Position numbers and translations under genes: made by a program | Notes under the pieces: generated by a model | Told to the model about the DNA's origin: nothing | The model's database searches: none | What the model saw: the letters and a program-made list of their open reading frames with translations, nothing else | DNA from: Bacillus sp. SD075 | GTDB lineage: Bacteria > Bacillota > Bacilli > Bacillales > DSM-1321 | Direction of reading: 5' to 3' | Assembly (NCBI RefSeq): GCF_017355165.1 | Contig: NZ_JADILK010000022.1 | Location: 1-64,000 of the forward strand | DNA length: 64,000 nucleotides | Part shown: positions 27,101-36,202 of the stretch, piece by piece | Layout: each line of letters opens with the position of its first letter | Position numbering within the stretch: the first letter of the stretch is position 1

Positions 27101-27716
27101 GCAAGCTGAAATGATTAAGCAACTTACAGATAAACAGTTGCTATATAATTTATTCCTTACACAAATTATTCTCTTAACGTTAGCCATCTTTTTAGGTATT
27201 ATTTTATTTAAAGGCCGTTCTGCTTTTTTCGACTTATTTATCTTTGATGACCTGAACATTTTGCTGATTGGAGTTCCCGCGGGAGTCATTGTCGTGTTAT
27301 TTGACTTATTGCTTATGAAAGTGACACCATCTTCCTTTCAGGATGATGGCGGTATTAACGAACGCATTTTCAGTAATTTGTCATACCCGAAGATTTTTGT
27401 CGTGGCTTTAGTGGTAGCGATAAGTGAAGAAATATTATTCCGTGGAGTGTTGCAAACACATTTTGGTTTGCTCTGGACGAGCCTCATTTTTGCAGCCGTT
27501 CATTATCGTTACCTCTTTAATTGGTTTTTATTTTTAAATGTTTTGGTTTTGAGTTTCTTTATCGGTTTTCTATTTGAAATGACTAATAATATCATCGTGA
27601 CGATAACGGCCCACTTTTTGATTGACTTTATCCTTGGTATTTTAATCAGGAACAAAAAACAAAGAGGGTTTAGCAAGAGAGGGGGTGACTTGAATGAACC
27701 GAATACAAAAGAATGA
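27084..27716 (+). CDS. ypbD: CPBP-family membrane protease-like YpbD
   Basis: 210 residues; ATG 27084 overlaps the end of recS, and ATG 27090 is an alternative. Polytopic membrane protein of the CPBP (Abi/CAAX-protease-like) family: EEILFRGVLQTHFG (about 115-128) is the conserved EExxxR motif, and conserved His residues follow in AAVHYRY and TAHFLIDF. These are putative intramembrane glutamic proteases; no substrate is known for YpbD. Confidence 0.88.
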   Translation: MAMKNKQAEMIKQLTDKQLLYNLFLTQIILLTLAIFLGIILFKGRSAFFDLFIFDDLNILLIGVPAGVIVVLFDLLLMKVTPSSFQDDGGINERIFSNLSYPKIFVVALVVAISEEILFRGVLQTHFGLLWTSLIFAAVHYRYLFNWFLFLNVLVLSFFIGFLFEMTNNIIVTITAHFLIDFILGILIRNKKQRGFSKRGGDLNEPNTKE

Positions 27717-28467
27717 AAAAGAAAACGATCAGGCTGGTGAACTTCGTTCACGAATTGAACGTCAGAGGGCTAAGTCATCATTGCCCAAGCGAAGCAAAGT
27801 ACACCAGAATAAAAAGAAGAAAAGTAAAACGAAGATTAAGTTCCCGATGATACAATTATTAGCGTTATTTTTTATTTTACTTCCAATAGGATTTTATACT
27901 CTTTATACATATCTGCAGGATAGACCTATACCTAATACGAAAAGTGACCAAGTCGTCTTTGAAGATAATGAATCGATTCCAACTACAGCAACGGCAGATG
28001 ATTTAAAGGAAAAAAAATCGGCAAAGGCTGGAGCTGAGAAAGAAAAAGAAACAGCTGAGGCTAAGGCCAAAGCGCAGCAAGAAGCTGAGGCTAAGGCCAA
28101 AGCGCAGCAAGAAGCCGAGGAAAAGGCCAAAAAGCAGCAAGAAGATGAGGCTAAGGCCAAAGCACAGCAAGAAGCCGAGGAAAAGGCCAAAGCGCAGCAA
28201 GAAGCTGAGGCTAAGGCTAAAGCGCAGCAAGAAGCTGAAGAAAAAGCCAATAAGGCAGCAGCAGAAAAGAAAAAGGCAGCCGGGAAACCGGATGAAGAGG
28301 ATTACAAAGTTGTCTTACATACTGTTCAAGGTGAAGAAACATTATTTCGCATTTCCATGAATTACTACAAATCACAGGAAGGGATTGCTCTGATCAGGGA
28401 GTGGAATGGGCTGAATGGCAATGAAATTTCCAAAGGTCAGGTATTGAAAATTCCGATCAAGAAATAA
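27694..28467 (+). CDS. ypbE: LysM protein YpbE with Ala/Gln/Glu repeats
   Basis: 257 residues. A basic cytoplasmic N-terminus, one membrane helix (about 50-70) and a long charged helical region made of ten-residue repeats (consensus EAKAKAQQEA, about residues 120-186). A C-terminal LysM peptidoglycan-binding domain follows (about 205-256, ending GQVLKIPIKK). This is a membrane-anchored wall-spanning protein like B. subtilis YpbE (240 aa), but the repeat length will vary between strains. It overlaps ypbD by 23 bases. Confidence 0.88.
   Translation: MNRIQKNEKENDQAGELRSRIERQRAKSSLPKRSKVHQNKKKKSKTKIKFPMIQLLALFFILLPIGFYTLYTYLQDRPIPNTKSDQVVFEDNESIPTTATADDLKEKKSAKAGAEKEKETAEAKAKAQQEAEAKAKAQQEAEEKAKKQQEDEAKAKAQQEAEEKAKAQQEAEAKAKAQQEAEEKANKAAAEKKKAAGKPDEEDYKVVLHTVQGEETLFRISMNYYKSQEGIALIREWNGLNGNEISKGQVLKIPIKK
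28051..28250 (+). repeat. 30-bp tandem coding repeat in ypbE
   Basis: A 30-bp unit, related to GAAGCTGAGGCTAAGGCCAA plus AGCGCAGCAA, occurs in six full copies and one partial copy. Copies alternate between EAKAKAQQ and EEKAKxQQ versions, pointing to duplication of a 60-bp double unit. The period is a multiple of three, so slippage keeps the frame. Confidence 0.95.
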
Positions 28468-28472
28468 CATGG

Positions 28473-28503
28473 CACTCTGTCTTTATAGGCAGGGTGTTTT
28501 TTA
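28473..28503 (+). terminator. Terminator after ypbE
   Basis: CACTCTGTC/GGCAGGGTG stem with a short loop and T7 run. Confidence 0.75.
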
Positions 28504-28607
28504 ATTGTTGGAATTGGTTCAGTATGAAGGCAAACGTGATAGGTACTTTATCATTTTTTTCACTACTCTTTCATATCATGATTTGAAAGAGTAGAGGAGG
28601 AAATGCG

Positions 28608-29066
28608 ATGGAATCGACAATCATTTTATTGGATGAGAAAACGGATCAAGCAACAAAACAAATGCTGCAGAATGTCGTGGATCGAAAGAAAAAATTCGAG
28701 GCTCTAAAAAAGAAACACCTTCAAAGCTTATGGGCGACCATGATTGTTGCTGCCCTTTTTATGATTTACCTTTATTTTTATATCGTTGTACCTTATTCCT
28801 ATTCCTTTTTCAGTATGTTTAGTGTTTTCGTCGACCATTTTAGTCATTTCCTTTTTTTGGCGGCAGCAATTGGTCTATATGGATATATGGTTTTAATTAA
28901 AAAAAAGCTTGATAAGGCTGAAAAGGAGTTTCAACTGCTTCGCTGTGAAATCATTAATAAAAGTAAGCAACTGTGGGAAAAAGAGGAAGAATGGAAAAGC
29001 CGCCATAAGGTTTTTGAAATGATGAAGAAGAATTATGATATTAACTTATATCATGAAAATAAATGA
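28608..29066 (+). CDS. ypbF: DUF2663 membrane protein YpbF
   Basis: 152 residues. Two membrane helices (about 42-64 and 80-101) lie between a basic N-terminal helix and a charged C-terminal coiled coil (about 102-150). Same position and topology as B. subtilis YpbF (DUF2663), function unknown. AGAGGAGG precedes the ATG. Confidence 0.85.
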   Translation: MESTIILLDEKTDQATKQMLQNVVDRKKKFEALKKKHLQSLWATMIVAALFMIYLYFYIVVPYSYSFFSMFSVFVDHFSHFLFLAAAIGLYGYMVLIKKKLDKAEKEFQLLRCEIINKSKQLWEKEEEWKSRHKVFEMMKKNYDINLYHENK

Positions 29067-29160
29067 TGATCGCATAAAATCATAATTAATTGCGGGTAAT
29101 ATGGTTTTATGGTTATATGTAAGTACGTTTGGATAAGGATGGAAAGAAGGTTTAACTAAG

Positions 29161-29976
29161 ATGTTATGGTTATCTGGATTATTTTTAGTCATCATTCTGC
29201 TGTCATTTGCCACAATCATTTACATGTGGCGTACGGCAATGCAAGATAGGGTGATTTTTCAGGACTTATATTTCAAAGACTTTCCTGAAGGCTTTGGCGA
29301 TGTTCGGATCTTTTTCATATCCGATCTTCATCGACGGGTCGTTTCGGATAAATTAATTGAGAAAGCTCGCGACAAGGCAGATTTGGTGATAATCGGCGGT
29401 GACATCAGGGAAAGCGGGGTTCCCCTAGAACGTGTGGAAAAAAATATATTGAAACTAAAAGAACTAGGTCCCCTATATTTTGTTTGGGGTAATAATGATT
29501 ATGAAGGAGACTTCCATGAACTGGATGCGGCTCTTTTAAAACACGGTGTGAAAATCCTTGATAACACAGCTGTTTCTTTTGAGTCTCAAAATGGCAGCAA
29601 AATCGCTCTTCTGGGCATTGATGATATATCGGAAGAACGTGATAGGCTTGATCTTGCCCTGTCGGATTGCGGGAATGAAGATTTTCGGATTTTGGTGAGC
29701 CATAATCCATTTGTCAAGAAACAGCTGACTCCGGAACACCATATTAGCCTCGTCCTGTCAGGTCACACCCATGGCGGGCAGATTCGCATATTCGGATTCG
29801 GGCCCTATCAGATCGGCAGCATAAAAAAAGAGGGGGGCTGTTTATATATGACGAGTAACGGTTATGGGACAAGCGCAGTGCCTTTAAGGCTTGAGGCTAA
29901 GCCGGAAACGCACCTCTTCACCCTAAAAAGGGGGACAGACACTGAAATAGGCGAAGCTGTGGAAAAAACCTATTAG
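29161..29976 (+). CDS. ypbG: Membrane-anchored metallophosphoesterase YpbG
   Basis: 271 residues. An N-terminal membrane helix (1-22) is followed by a calcineurin-like dinuclear metal phosphoesterase. Motifs in order are ISDLHRR (about 58-64), GGDIRESG, WGNNDYEG, SHNP and SGHTHGGQ. The substrate is not known; relatives cleave phosphodiesters such as UDP-sugar lipids or cyclic nucleotides. Orthologous position to B. subtilis ypbG. Confidence 0.88.
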   Translation: MLWLSGLFLVIILLSFATIIYMWRTAMQDRVIFQDLYFKDFPEGFGDVRIFFISDLHRRVVSDKLIEKARDKADLVIIGGDIRESGVPLERVEKNILKLKELGPLYFVWGNNDYEGDFHELDAALLKHGVKILDNTAVSFESQNGSKIALLGIDDISEERDRLDLALSDCGNEDFRILVSHNPFVKKQLTPEHHISLVLSGHTHGGQIRIFGFGPYQIGSIKKEGGCLYMTSNGYGTSAVPLRLEAKPETHLFTLKRGTDTEIGEAVEKTY

Positions 29977-30003
29977 GCTGCTATTAGTCGGGCATATCGG
30001 GAT

Positions 30004-30032
30004 TTTACAGACTTTGAAAAATCCCCTATAAT
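30004..30032 (+). promoter_or_regulatory. Sigma-A promoter of the CarH-like gene
   Basis: -35 TTTACA (30004-30009) and consensus -10 TATAAT (30027-30032) with a 17-bp spacer. The -35 overlaps the sequence TTTTACAG, which fits the TnTACA core known for Thermus CarH operators; one copy only, so autorepression is a weak suggestion. Confidence 0.7.
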
Positions 30033-30074
30033 TTCAACAAATGATCGTACAGTTATTGGAGGCCTTGTAAAACC

Positions 30075-30968
30075 ATGCAAGAAGGTAAATATAATATAAA
30101 GGCAGTTTCAAAACTGCTAGACATTCAGTCGGGAACCCTTAGGGCATGGGAAAGGCGCTATAAATTTATCGAACCTGTCAGGAATGAATCAGGTCACCGG
30201 CTGTATACAGAAAAACATCTGCAAATCCTTAAGTGGCTCATTAATAAAACAAAGCAAGGTTTTACAATAAGCCAAGCTGTTTCACTTCTCGAAAGTACTG
30301 GCACTCTTGCGCCTGGAGTTCCTGAAACGAACCGTAAAGATGAACAAGCGATTAAGTTATCGGAGGAATTAATCGAAGCTCTATTGAATTTCAATGAAAA
30401 TAAAGCCCATATGCTGATAAGTCAAGCTTTCAGCATGTATACAATCGAACAAACCATAGTTGATGTACTTGGTTCAATATTGGTTCAGATTGGGGATAAG
30501 TGGGAAAGGGGAGAAATTACTTCCGCTCATGAACACTTTGCGTCGAACATTCTAAAATCCAGGATCAGTTCAGTTATGCATACGATTCCGACAAATGGTT
30601 TTCTTCCGAAAGCCCTTACCGTTTGTGCTCCCGGTGAAAAACATGAATTTGGACTGTTGGTCTTCACCATTTTTTTGAAGCGAAAAGGGTATGAAACCAT
30701 TTATTTAGGTGAATCCATTGCTGATAAGGACCTTTTCACCGTTTTAAACATCATAAAGCCCTCATACCTATTCATGTCATGTTCACTGAAAGAGAATCTT
30801 GATGGGACATTTAGGCTGATTGAAGCGTTGATAAAGGACTTCCCGGATTTGAAGGTGGGTATCGGCGGTGCGGCGCTTAGCTTTATTTCCGAAGAAAACC
30901 GCACGGCCTACAGCGGAGTTTTAATGGGGGACACGCAATCTAAATGGGAGGAATGGCTGAAAGGTTAG
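30075..30968 (+). CDS. MerR-type regulator with B12 domain, CarH/LitR-like
   Basis: 297 residues. An N-terminal MerR winged helix (5-72, with TLRAWERRYKFIEPVR) precedes a B12-binding helical cap (about 90-170) and a Rossmann B12-binding domain (about 178-295). The CarH photoreceptor signatures are both present: Wx9EH as Trp143 to Glu153-His154, and ExHxxG as Glu188-x-His190-x-x-Gly193, where the His would be the lower cobalt ligand. CarH/LitR proteins repress genes in the dark as adenosylcobalamin-bound tetramers and release DNA in light. No carotenoid or photolyase gene lies next to it, so its targets are unknown. B. subtilis lacks a gene here. Confidence 0.88.
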   Translation: MQEGKYNIKAVSKLLDIQSGTLRAWERRYKFIEPVRNESGHRLYTEKHLQILKWLINKTKQGFTISQAVSLLESTGTLAPGVPETNRKDEQAIKLSEELIEALLNFNENKAHMLISQAFSMYTIEQTIVDVLGSILVQIGDKWERGEITSAHEHFASNILKSRISSVMHTIPTNGFLPKALTVCAPGEKHEFGLLVFTIFLKRKGYETIYLGESIADKDLFTVLNIIKPSYLFMSCSLKENLDGTFRLIEALIKDFPDLKVGIGGAALSFISEENRTAYSGVLMGDTQSKWEEWLKG

Positions 30969-31059
30969 CTGCCGGCAGCTTAGGTGAAATAATGGATATG
31001 CACCCTGCGACCAAGGCTTCATATGATGTATGAAGATGGTAACCAGGGGGCATTTTTTT

Positions 31060-31635
31060 ATGAAACTGGAGCGATTAACTAATAATAAAATCAAGATTTT
31101 TTTGACCCTCGATGATTTAATTGATAGAGGTATAACAAAAGAAGATATTTTAGGGAATTCCTTAAAGGTCCACAAGCTATTTCAGGATATGGTCGAAGAA
31201 GCGTGCGAAGAACTCAGCTTTAAAATGAGCGGTTCTATTGCAATCGAAATTTTCTCCTTGCCTGCTCAAGGGTTGATAATCATTGTGACAAAAGACGAAG
31301 AAGAATTATTGAATGACGAAGAGGAATTCTTGGATTTACAAGTGAAAATTGATGACTTCCCCCATATTCTGTATGTTTTCAGTGACTTTGAAGATATCGT
31401 CCAATTATCTCATAGATTATCTTTTCAAGGCTTGCTTAAGAGTACTCTTTATCATTTTGAGGGAAGATACTATTTACTTATCGAAAATGTTAAAGACACA
31501 ACCTATGATACGGTCATATCTTTAGCGGCTGAGTATGGCCATGCATCTACATTGACACTCAGCCGCATCAATGAATATGGAACCTGTATAATCAAAAATG
31601 AAGCGATACATGTTTTGCTCACACACTTTAGCTGA
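31060..31635 (+). CDS. ypbH: MecA paralogue YpbH
   Basis: 191 residues from ATG 31060 (an in-frame ATG at 31030 has no better ribosome-binding site). Starts MKLERLTNNKIKIFLTLDDL, the N-terminal substrate-binding domain of MecA-type adaptors. The C-terminal half (about 100-190) would bind ClpC. In B. subtilis YpbH (MecB) is a ClpC adaptor like MecA. The central linker is acidic. Confidence 0.88.
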   Translation: MKLERLTNNKIKIFLTLDDLIDRGITKEDILGNSLKVHKLFQDMVEEACEELSFKMSGSIAIEIFSLPAQGLIIIVTKDEEELLNDEEEFLDLQVKIDDFPHILYVFSDFEDIVQLSHRLSFQGLLKSTLYHFEGRYYLLIENVKDTTYDTVISLAAEYGHASTLTLSRINEYGTCIIKNEAIHVLLTHFS

Positions 31636-31647
31636 TGTAAAACGAAT

Positions 31648-31697
31648 GAGACAAGGCAGCCACATTGAAAAACAATGCGGTTTGCCTTATTTGTCTC
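31648..31697 (+). terminator. Long hairpin after ypbH
   Basis: GAGACAAGGCA...CACATTG pairs imperfectly with CAATG...TGCCTTATTTGTCTC. It lacks a clean T run. Confidence 0.45.
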
Positions 31698-31803
31698 AAC
31701 TTTCGGCCGAAGAAGATATACGGTAAAAGAGTAAGAAAACAGTTGGTATGATAACGTTTTCATTTTTAGAATATTTCCAACTTTTAAATTCCCATTTTTA
31801 CTC

Positions 31804-31831
31804 TTGCATAAATGTAACGAAGGTGTATACT
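31804..31831 (+). promoter_or_regulatory. gudB promoter
   Basis: -35 TTGCAT (31804-31809), 16-bp spacer, -10 TATACT (31826-31831). Confidence 0.65.
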
Positions 31832-31901
31832 AGCACATGAAGAGGACTATTTGTACATTATAATTTTATATATGGATGAGATTTTCTAGGAGGTACTTTT
31901 A

Positions 31902-33179
31902 ATGGAATCGGCAAAAGGCAATAGCCATGTAAATGAAGAAGAAAAACACGACGTACTGAGGTCTACCCAAACTGTAATACATAAAGCTTTGGATAAGCTG
32001 GGTTACCCGGAAGAGGTTTTTGAGCTGTTGAAGGAACCATTGCGTTTATTAACGGTGAAGATACCGGTCCGCATGGATGATGGCTCGGTTAAAATTTTCA
32101 CAGGTTACCGTGCACAGCATAACGATGCTGTTGGGCCTACAAAAGGTGGTATCCGTTTTCACCCTAATGTAACGGAACGTGAAGTGAAGGCATTATCCAT
32201 TTGGATGAGCTTGAAATGCGGCATCGTTGATTTGCCATACGGCGGCGGAAAAGGCGGTATCGTTTGTGATCCTCGTAATATGTCATTCCGTGAGCTTGAA
32301 AGGCTGAGCCGGGGCTATGTTCGCGCAATTAGTCAAATCGTGGGGCCGACGAAAGATATTCCTGCTCCTGATGTATTTACAAATTCTCAAATCATGGCTT
32401 GGATGATGGATGAATACAGCCGTATGGATGAATTCAACTCGCCAGGATTCATTACGGGTAAACCGCTAGTGCTTGGCGGTTCTCATGGCCGTGAATCAGC
32501 CACTGCTAAAGGTGTAACAATTTGTATCAATGAAGCTGCCAAGAAACGCGGCATCGATATTAAAGGGGCACGGGTCGTCATTCAAGGTTTTGGTAACGCA
32601 GGTAGTTTCTTAGCTAAATTCATGCATGACGCAGGGGCTAAAGTCATTGGGATTTCGGATGCATATGGTGCTCTTCATGATCCTGAAGGCTTGGATATCG
32701 ATTATCTTCTCGATCGGAGAGATAGTTTCGGAACCGTAACGAAATTATTTAAAAGTACAATTTCAAATAAAGAACTGCTTGAATTGGAATGTGATATTTT
32801 AGTTCCGGCTGCAATTGAAAACCAAATCACTGAAGAGAATGCTGCTGATATCAAAGCATCGATCGTTGTCGAGGCAGCTAACGGACCTACAACAATTGAA
32901 GCGACACAAATCCTAACGGATCGTGGAATCCTTCTTGTTCCTGATGTCCTTGCTTCTGCTGGTGGTGTAACGGTTTCTTACTTCGAATGGGTACAGAATA
33001 ATCAAGGGTATTACTGGTCTGAAGAAGAAGTGGACGAAAAGCTGGAAAAAATCCTTGTGAAATCTTTTAATAACATTTATGAACTTGCACAATCAAGGCG
33101 TGTTGATATGCGTCTAGCGGCTTATATGATTGGCGTAAGAAAAATGGCTGAAGCTTCTCGCTTCCGTGGTTGGATTTAA
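31902..33179 (+). CDS. gudB: NAD-dependent glutamate dehydrogenase GudB
   Basis: 425 residues, catabolic glutamate dehydrogenase (glutamate to 2-oxoglutarate and ammonia). KGGIRFHPNV and the catalytic-lysine segment GGGKGGI lie in the first domain, and the nucleotide motif VIQGFGNAGSFLA (about 222-234) in the second. The segment EREVKALSIWMSLKCGI carries VKA once. In B. subtilis 168 gudB is inactivated by a 9-bp duplication that doubles this VKA; the enzyme here should be active. AGGAGGTAC precedes the ATG. Confidence 0.95.
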   Translation: MESAKGNSHVNEEEKHDVLRSTQTVIHKALDKLGYPEEVFELLKEPLRLLTVKIPVRMDDGSVKIFTGYRAQHNDAVGPTKGGIRFHPNVTEREVKALSIWMSLKCGIVDLPYGGGKGGIVCDPRNMSFRELERLSRGYVRAISQIVGPTKDIPAPDVFTNSQIMAWMMDEYSRMDEFNSPGFITGKPLVLGGSHGRESATAKGVTICINEAAKKRGIDIKGARVVIQGFGNAGSFLAKFMHDAGAKVIGISDAYGALHDPEGLDIDYLLDRRDSFGTVTKLFKSTISNKELLELECDILVPAAIENQITEENAADIKASIVVEAANGPTTIEATQILTDRGILLVPDVLASAGGVTVSYFEWVQNNQGYYWSEEEVDEKLEKILVKSFNNIYELAQSRRVDMRLAAYMIGVRKMAEASRFRGWI

Positions 33180-33246
33180 AAGATTCAATTCATGTATAAA
33201 TTTATAGAAAAATCATGTTCATTGCATTATGATTGAAATGATTTGT

Positions 33247-33282
33247 AAAAACTCCTATCATGTATTGATAGGAGTTTTTATT
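33247..33282 (+). terminator. Terminator after gudB
   Basis: AAAAACTCCTATCA/TGATAGGAGTTTTT stem with a 5-base loop. Confidence 0.85.
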
Positions 33283-33334
33283 ATTTTATTGGACGAACGA
33301 ATTACATAGTGCATGGAAAGGCAGTGGAATAAAG

Positions 33335-34303
33335 ATGAATGTTGAAGAAGTCATTATCATAGGTGGGGGTCCTTGTGGGTTGGCGGCTGCAATCGCTCTT
33401 AAAGAAGTGGGAATACAGTCCCTGATTATTGAAAAAGGCAATGTGGTTGATTCCATTTACCGATATCCGACACATCAAACATTTTTCAGTTCGAGTGAAA
33501 AACTGGAAATTGGTGATATCGCTTTTATAATCGAAAACCGTAAACCGGTCCGCAATCAGGCGCTAGCCTATTATAGGGAGGTAGTCAGAAGGAAAGAGTT
33601 GCGGATCAATACATTTGAAAAAGTGGAAAAAGTGGAAAAACGAGAAGATGGGAAGTTTTTAGTCAAAACATCGAAAGGTGACTATACAGCCCTACGTGTG
33701 ATCATATCGACAGGATACTATGATCATCCTAACTATATGTGCATACCGGGTGAACAGCTCCCTAAAGTGTTTCATTACTTCAAGGAGGGCCATCCCTACT
33801 TTAATTGTGATGTTGCAGTCATCGGTGGCAAAAACTCAAGTGTGGATGCTGCTCTGGAATTGGTCAAATCAGGAGCAAGGGTTTCAGTCCTTTATAGAGG
33901 ATCGGATTACTCTTCAAGTATCAAACCTTGGATCCTTCCGGAATTTGAATCATTAGTCCGCAATGGAACGATCAAGATGGAATTTAATGCGAATGTTGAC
34001 AGGATAACGGAAGACAGTGTCATCTATCATGTAGGTGATGAGGAAAAAAGTATTAAAAATGATTTTGTTTTTGCAATGACTGGGTACCATCCTGACCATT
34101 CCTTTTTAGCTTCAATGGGCATTACTATTGATAAGCAGACTGGGAGGCCCGCATATAACGAGGAAACGATGGAGACGAACGTTAAAGGTCTTTACATTGC
34201 AGGGGTACTGGCAGCCGGAAATAATGCGAACGAAATCTTCATCGAGAACGGCAGGTTTCATGGTGGATTGATTGCTTATGATCTGGCTGTTAAAGAAAAG
34301 TAA
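33335..34303 (+). CDS. ypdA: Bacillithiol disulfide reductase YpdA (Bdr)
   Basis: 322 residues. FAD/NAD(P)-dependent oxidoreductase with the FAD motif IIGGGPCGLAAAIAL. Cys14 within it is the residue shown to be essential in Staphylococcus YpdA, which reduces oxidised bacillithiol. A second nucleotide motif VIGGKNSSVDAALEL lies near residue 160. The YRYPTHQTFFSSSEKLEIGD block is characteristic. Spacing to ansA is short, suggesting co-transcription. Confidence 0.93.
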   Translation: MNVEEVIIIGGGPCGLAAAIALKEVGIQSLIIEKGNVVDSIYRYPTHQTFFSSSEKLEIGDIAFIIENRKPVRNQALAYYREVVRRKELRINTFEKVEKVEKREDGKFLVKTSKGDYTALRVIISTGYYDHPNYMCIPGEQLPKVFHYFKEGHPYFNCDVAVIGGKNSSVDAALELVKSGARVSVLYRGSDYSSSIKPWILPEFESLVRNGTIKMEFNANVDRITEDSVIYHVGDEEKSIKNDFVFAMTGYHPDHSFLASMGITIDKQTGRPAYNEETMETNVKGLYIAGVLAAGNNANEIFIENGRFHGGLIAYDLAVKEK

Positions 34304-34327
34304 TTTTAAATGAGGAGCTGGGACCGA

Positions 34328-35293
34328 ATGGGAAAAATATCATTAATAACGACTGGTGGGACTATTGCCAGTAAAGAAACTGAGAATGGTATGTTGGCCT
34401 CTGGTGCATTGACTGGCCATGAGTTGGCATCACTTTGCGAATTGCCCAACGATATCAAGGTTAAAGTGGTTGATCTTTTCCAGATTTCAAGTATGTCCAT
34501 GTCCTTTGAGAGAATGCAACAGCTTAAATCAGCCATTCAAAAGGAACTGGAGGATCCTGAAGTTACAGGAATCGTCGTGACTCACGGTACGGATACACTA
34601 GAGGAAACAGCCTATTTCCTTGATCTCACGAGTAAGGATCAACGTCCAATCGTAGTAACCGGCTCCCAACGGTCTCCTCAAGAGGTGGGAACTGATGTAT
34701 ATTCCAATCTAAGGAATTCCATATTATGCGCTGCGAGTGATCTTATTAGGGATGTTGGTGTAGTGGTCGTTTTTAATGAGCGGATTTATTCAGCAAAGTA
34801 TGTCAAAAAAGTTCATGCTTCCAATTTGCAGGGGTTCGAATCTTTTGGCTACGGATATTTGGGGATAATTGATAATGATGTCGTCAGCATTTATCAAAAA
34901 CCTTTACATAGGGAGTGTTATGATATCCTGAAAAGCATCCCCAGAGTGGATATCATCAAGTGCCATACAGGCGCTGATGGCCTCTTTATTGATGCTGCAG
35001 TTGCAAATGGTGCGAAAGGCATCGTGCTCGAAGGTGTAGGAAGGGGACAAGTTACCCCTGTAATGGTAACTTCCATACAAGCTGCAATCGATAAAGGCAT
35101 TACGATCATCATGACTACAAGTGCAGAAGAAGGAAAGGTTTACCCAGCTTATGATTATGAAGGCAGCGCATTTGATTTAAAACAGCGCGGTGTGATATTA
35201 GGCGCTGATTATGACAGCAAGAAGGCTCGAATTAAATTAGCTGTCATGCTGGCAGGCGAAAAACCAATAGATGAGACCTTCTTTAAGTACTGA
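34328..35293 (+). CDS. ansA: Type I L-asparaginase
   Basis: 321 residues from ATG 34328 (GAGGAG upstream; ATG 34310 is the alternative). It hydrolyses asparagine to aspartate and ammonia in the cytoplasm. Active-site motifs are TTGGTIAS (nucleophile Thr near residue 9-12), THGTDTLEET (about 84-93) and the Lys of IKCHTGADG. No signal peptide, consistent with the cytosolic type. It follows ypdA closely. Confidence 0.92.
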   Translation: MGKISLITTGGTIASKETENGMLASGALTGHELASLCELPNDIKVKVVDLFQISSMSMSFERMQQLKSAIQKELEDPEVTGIVVTHGTDTLEETAYFLDLTSKDQRPIVVTGSQRSPQEVGTDVYSNLRNSILCAASDLIRDVGVVVVFNERIYSAKYVKKVHASNLQGFESFGYGYLGIIDNDVVSIYQKPLHRECYDILKSIPRVDIIKCHTGADGLFIDAAVANGAKGIVLEGVGRGQVTPVMVTSIQAAIDKGITIIMTTSAEEGKVYPAYDYEGSAFDLKQRGVILGADYDSKKARIKLAVMLAGEKPIDETFFKY

Positions 35294-35390
35294 GGGATTA
35301 AATAAAATTTGGAAGTCTTGATTCTTGGATTCAGTTTTTCTTCATTCCATGGTACGATTAAGGAAAAGAAGATGAAAAGAGGGTCAGCTA

Positions 35391-36077
35391 ATGCTGGTCA
35401 TGTTGTCAGCGGCCATTGCGCCAGGATTGGCGCTACTGAGCTATTTCTATTTGAAAGATCAATATGAAACCGAACCGATATCGGTTGTGGTCAAAACATT
35501 TTTATTCGGTGTATTTCTTGTATTGCCGATTATGTTCATACAGTATGTGCTCGAAACTGAACAAATCTTGAATACCGATTTAGCAAATGCTTTTTTATGG
35601 GCTGCACTGCTTGAGGAATTCTTCAAGTGGTTCATACTCATTTATGTCATTTATCAGCATGTGGCATTCGATGAGCCATATGATGGGATCGTTTACGGAG
35701 CTGCAGTCTCCCTTGGATTCGCTACAATGGAGAATATATTGTACCTGCTGGCCAACGGGGTGGAACATGCTTTTCTCAGGGCTATTCTCCCTGTATCCAG
35801 TCACGCTTTGTTCGGTGTGATCATGGGATATTATTTGGGCCAGGCGAAATTTTCGGCTTCGAATAATAGGGTCTATTTATTATTGGCATTGGTCATACCC
35901 ATTTCATTACATGGGGTTTACGATTATATTTTAGTTTCCCAAAAATTTTGGGTGTACTTTATCATGCCATTCATGATTTATCTATGGTGGTTAGGCATGA
36001 AAAAAGTAAAGAAAGCACGTTTGTTGTCTGACTTTCACGCAGAAAAACTTTCTCAAAATCATTACCTTAGCAAATGA
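35391..36077 (+). CDS. prsW: Membrane protease PrsW
   Basis: 228 residues, polytopic membrane protein. Glu-Glu in LLEEFFKW (about 69-76), His in [13 protein letters not shown] and His in SLHGVYDY mark the glutamic-type intramembrane protease family. In B. subtilis PrsW makes the first cut in the anti-sigma factor RsiW and so activates SigW; rsiW is not in this window. It ends at a strong terminator. Confidence 0.92.
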   Translation: MLVMLSAAIAPGLALLSYFYLKDQYETEPISVVVKTFLFGVFLVLPIMFIQYVLETEQILNTDLANAFLWAALLEEFFKWFILIYVIYQHVAFDEPYDGIVYGAAVSLGFATMENILYLLANGVEHAFLRAILPVSSHALFGVIMGYYLGQAKFSASNNRVYLLLALVIPISLHGVYDYILVSQKFWVYFIMPFMIYLWWLGMKKVKKARLLSDFHAEKLSQNHYLSK

Positions 36078-36089
36078 CGAATAATATCA

Positions 36090-36128
36090 AAACGGAGTGC
36101 TGGCATATTTTGCCCGCTCCGTTTTTTT
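36090..36128 (+). terminator. Terminator after prsW
   Basis: AACGGAG/CTCCGTT stem with an inner GGCA/TTGCC pairing and a T8 run. Confidence 0.85.
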
Positions 36129-36202
36129 TATGTTTGGAATAAAAAAGCCAGTAAAGAAGAAAATAGAATTACATTAATTCAAGAAAAAGAGGAGTGTTTT
36201 TG

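Noticed and set aside
27903-28250. Long minus-strand ORFs rich in Ala/Ser/Cys or Leu/Phe opposite ypbE
   Set aside because: They are mirror products of the 30-bp repeat; no ribosome-binding site and strongly biased composition.
28051-28250. CRISPR-like periodic repeats
   Set aside because: Repeats are contiguous, in frame and have no spacers; they encode a helical protein segment.
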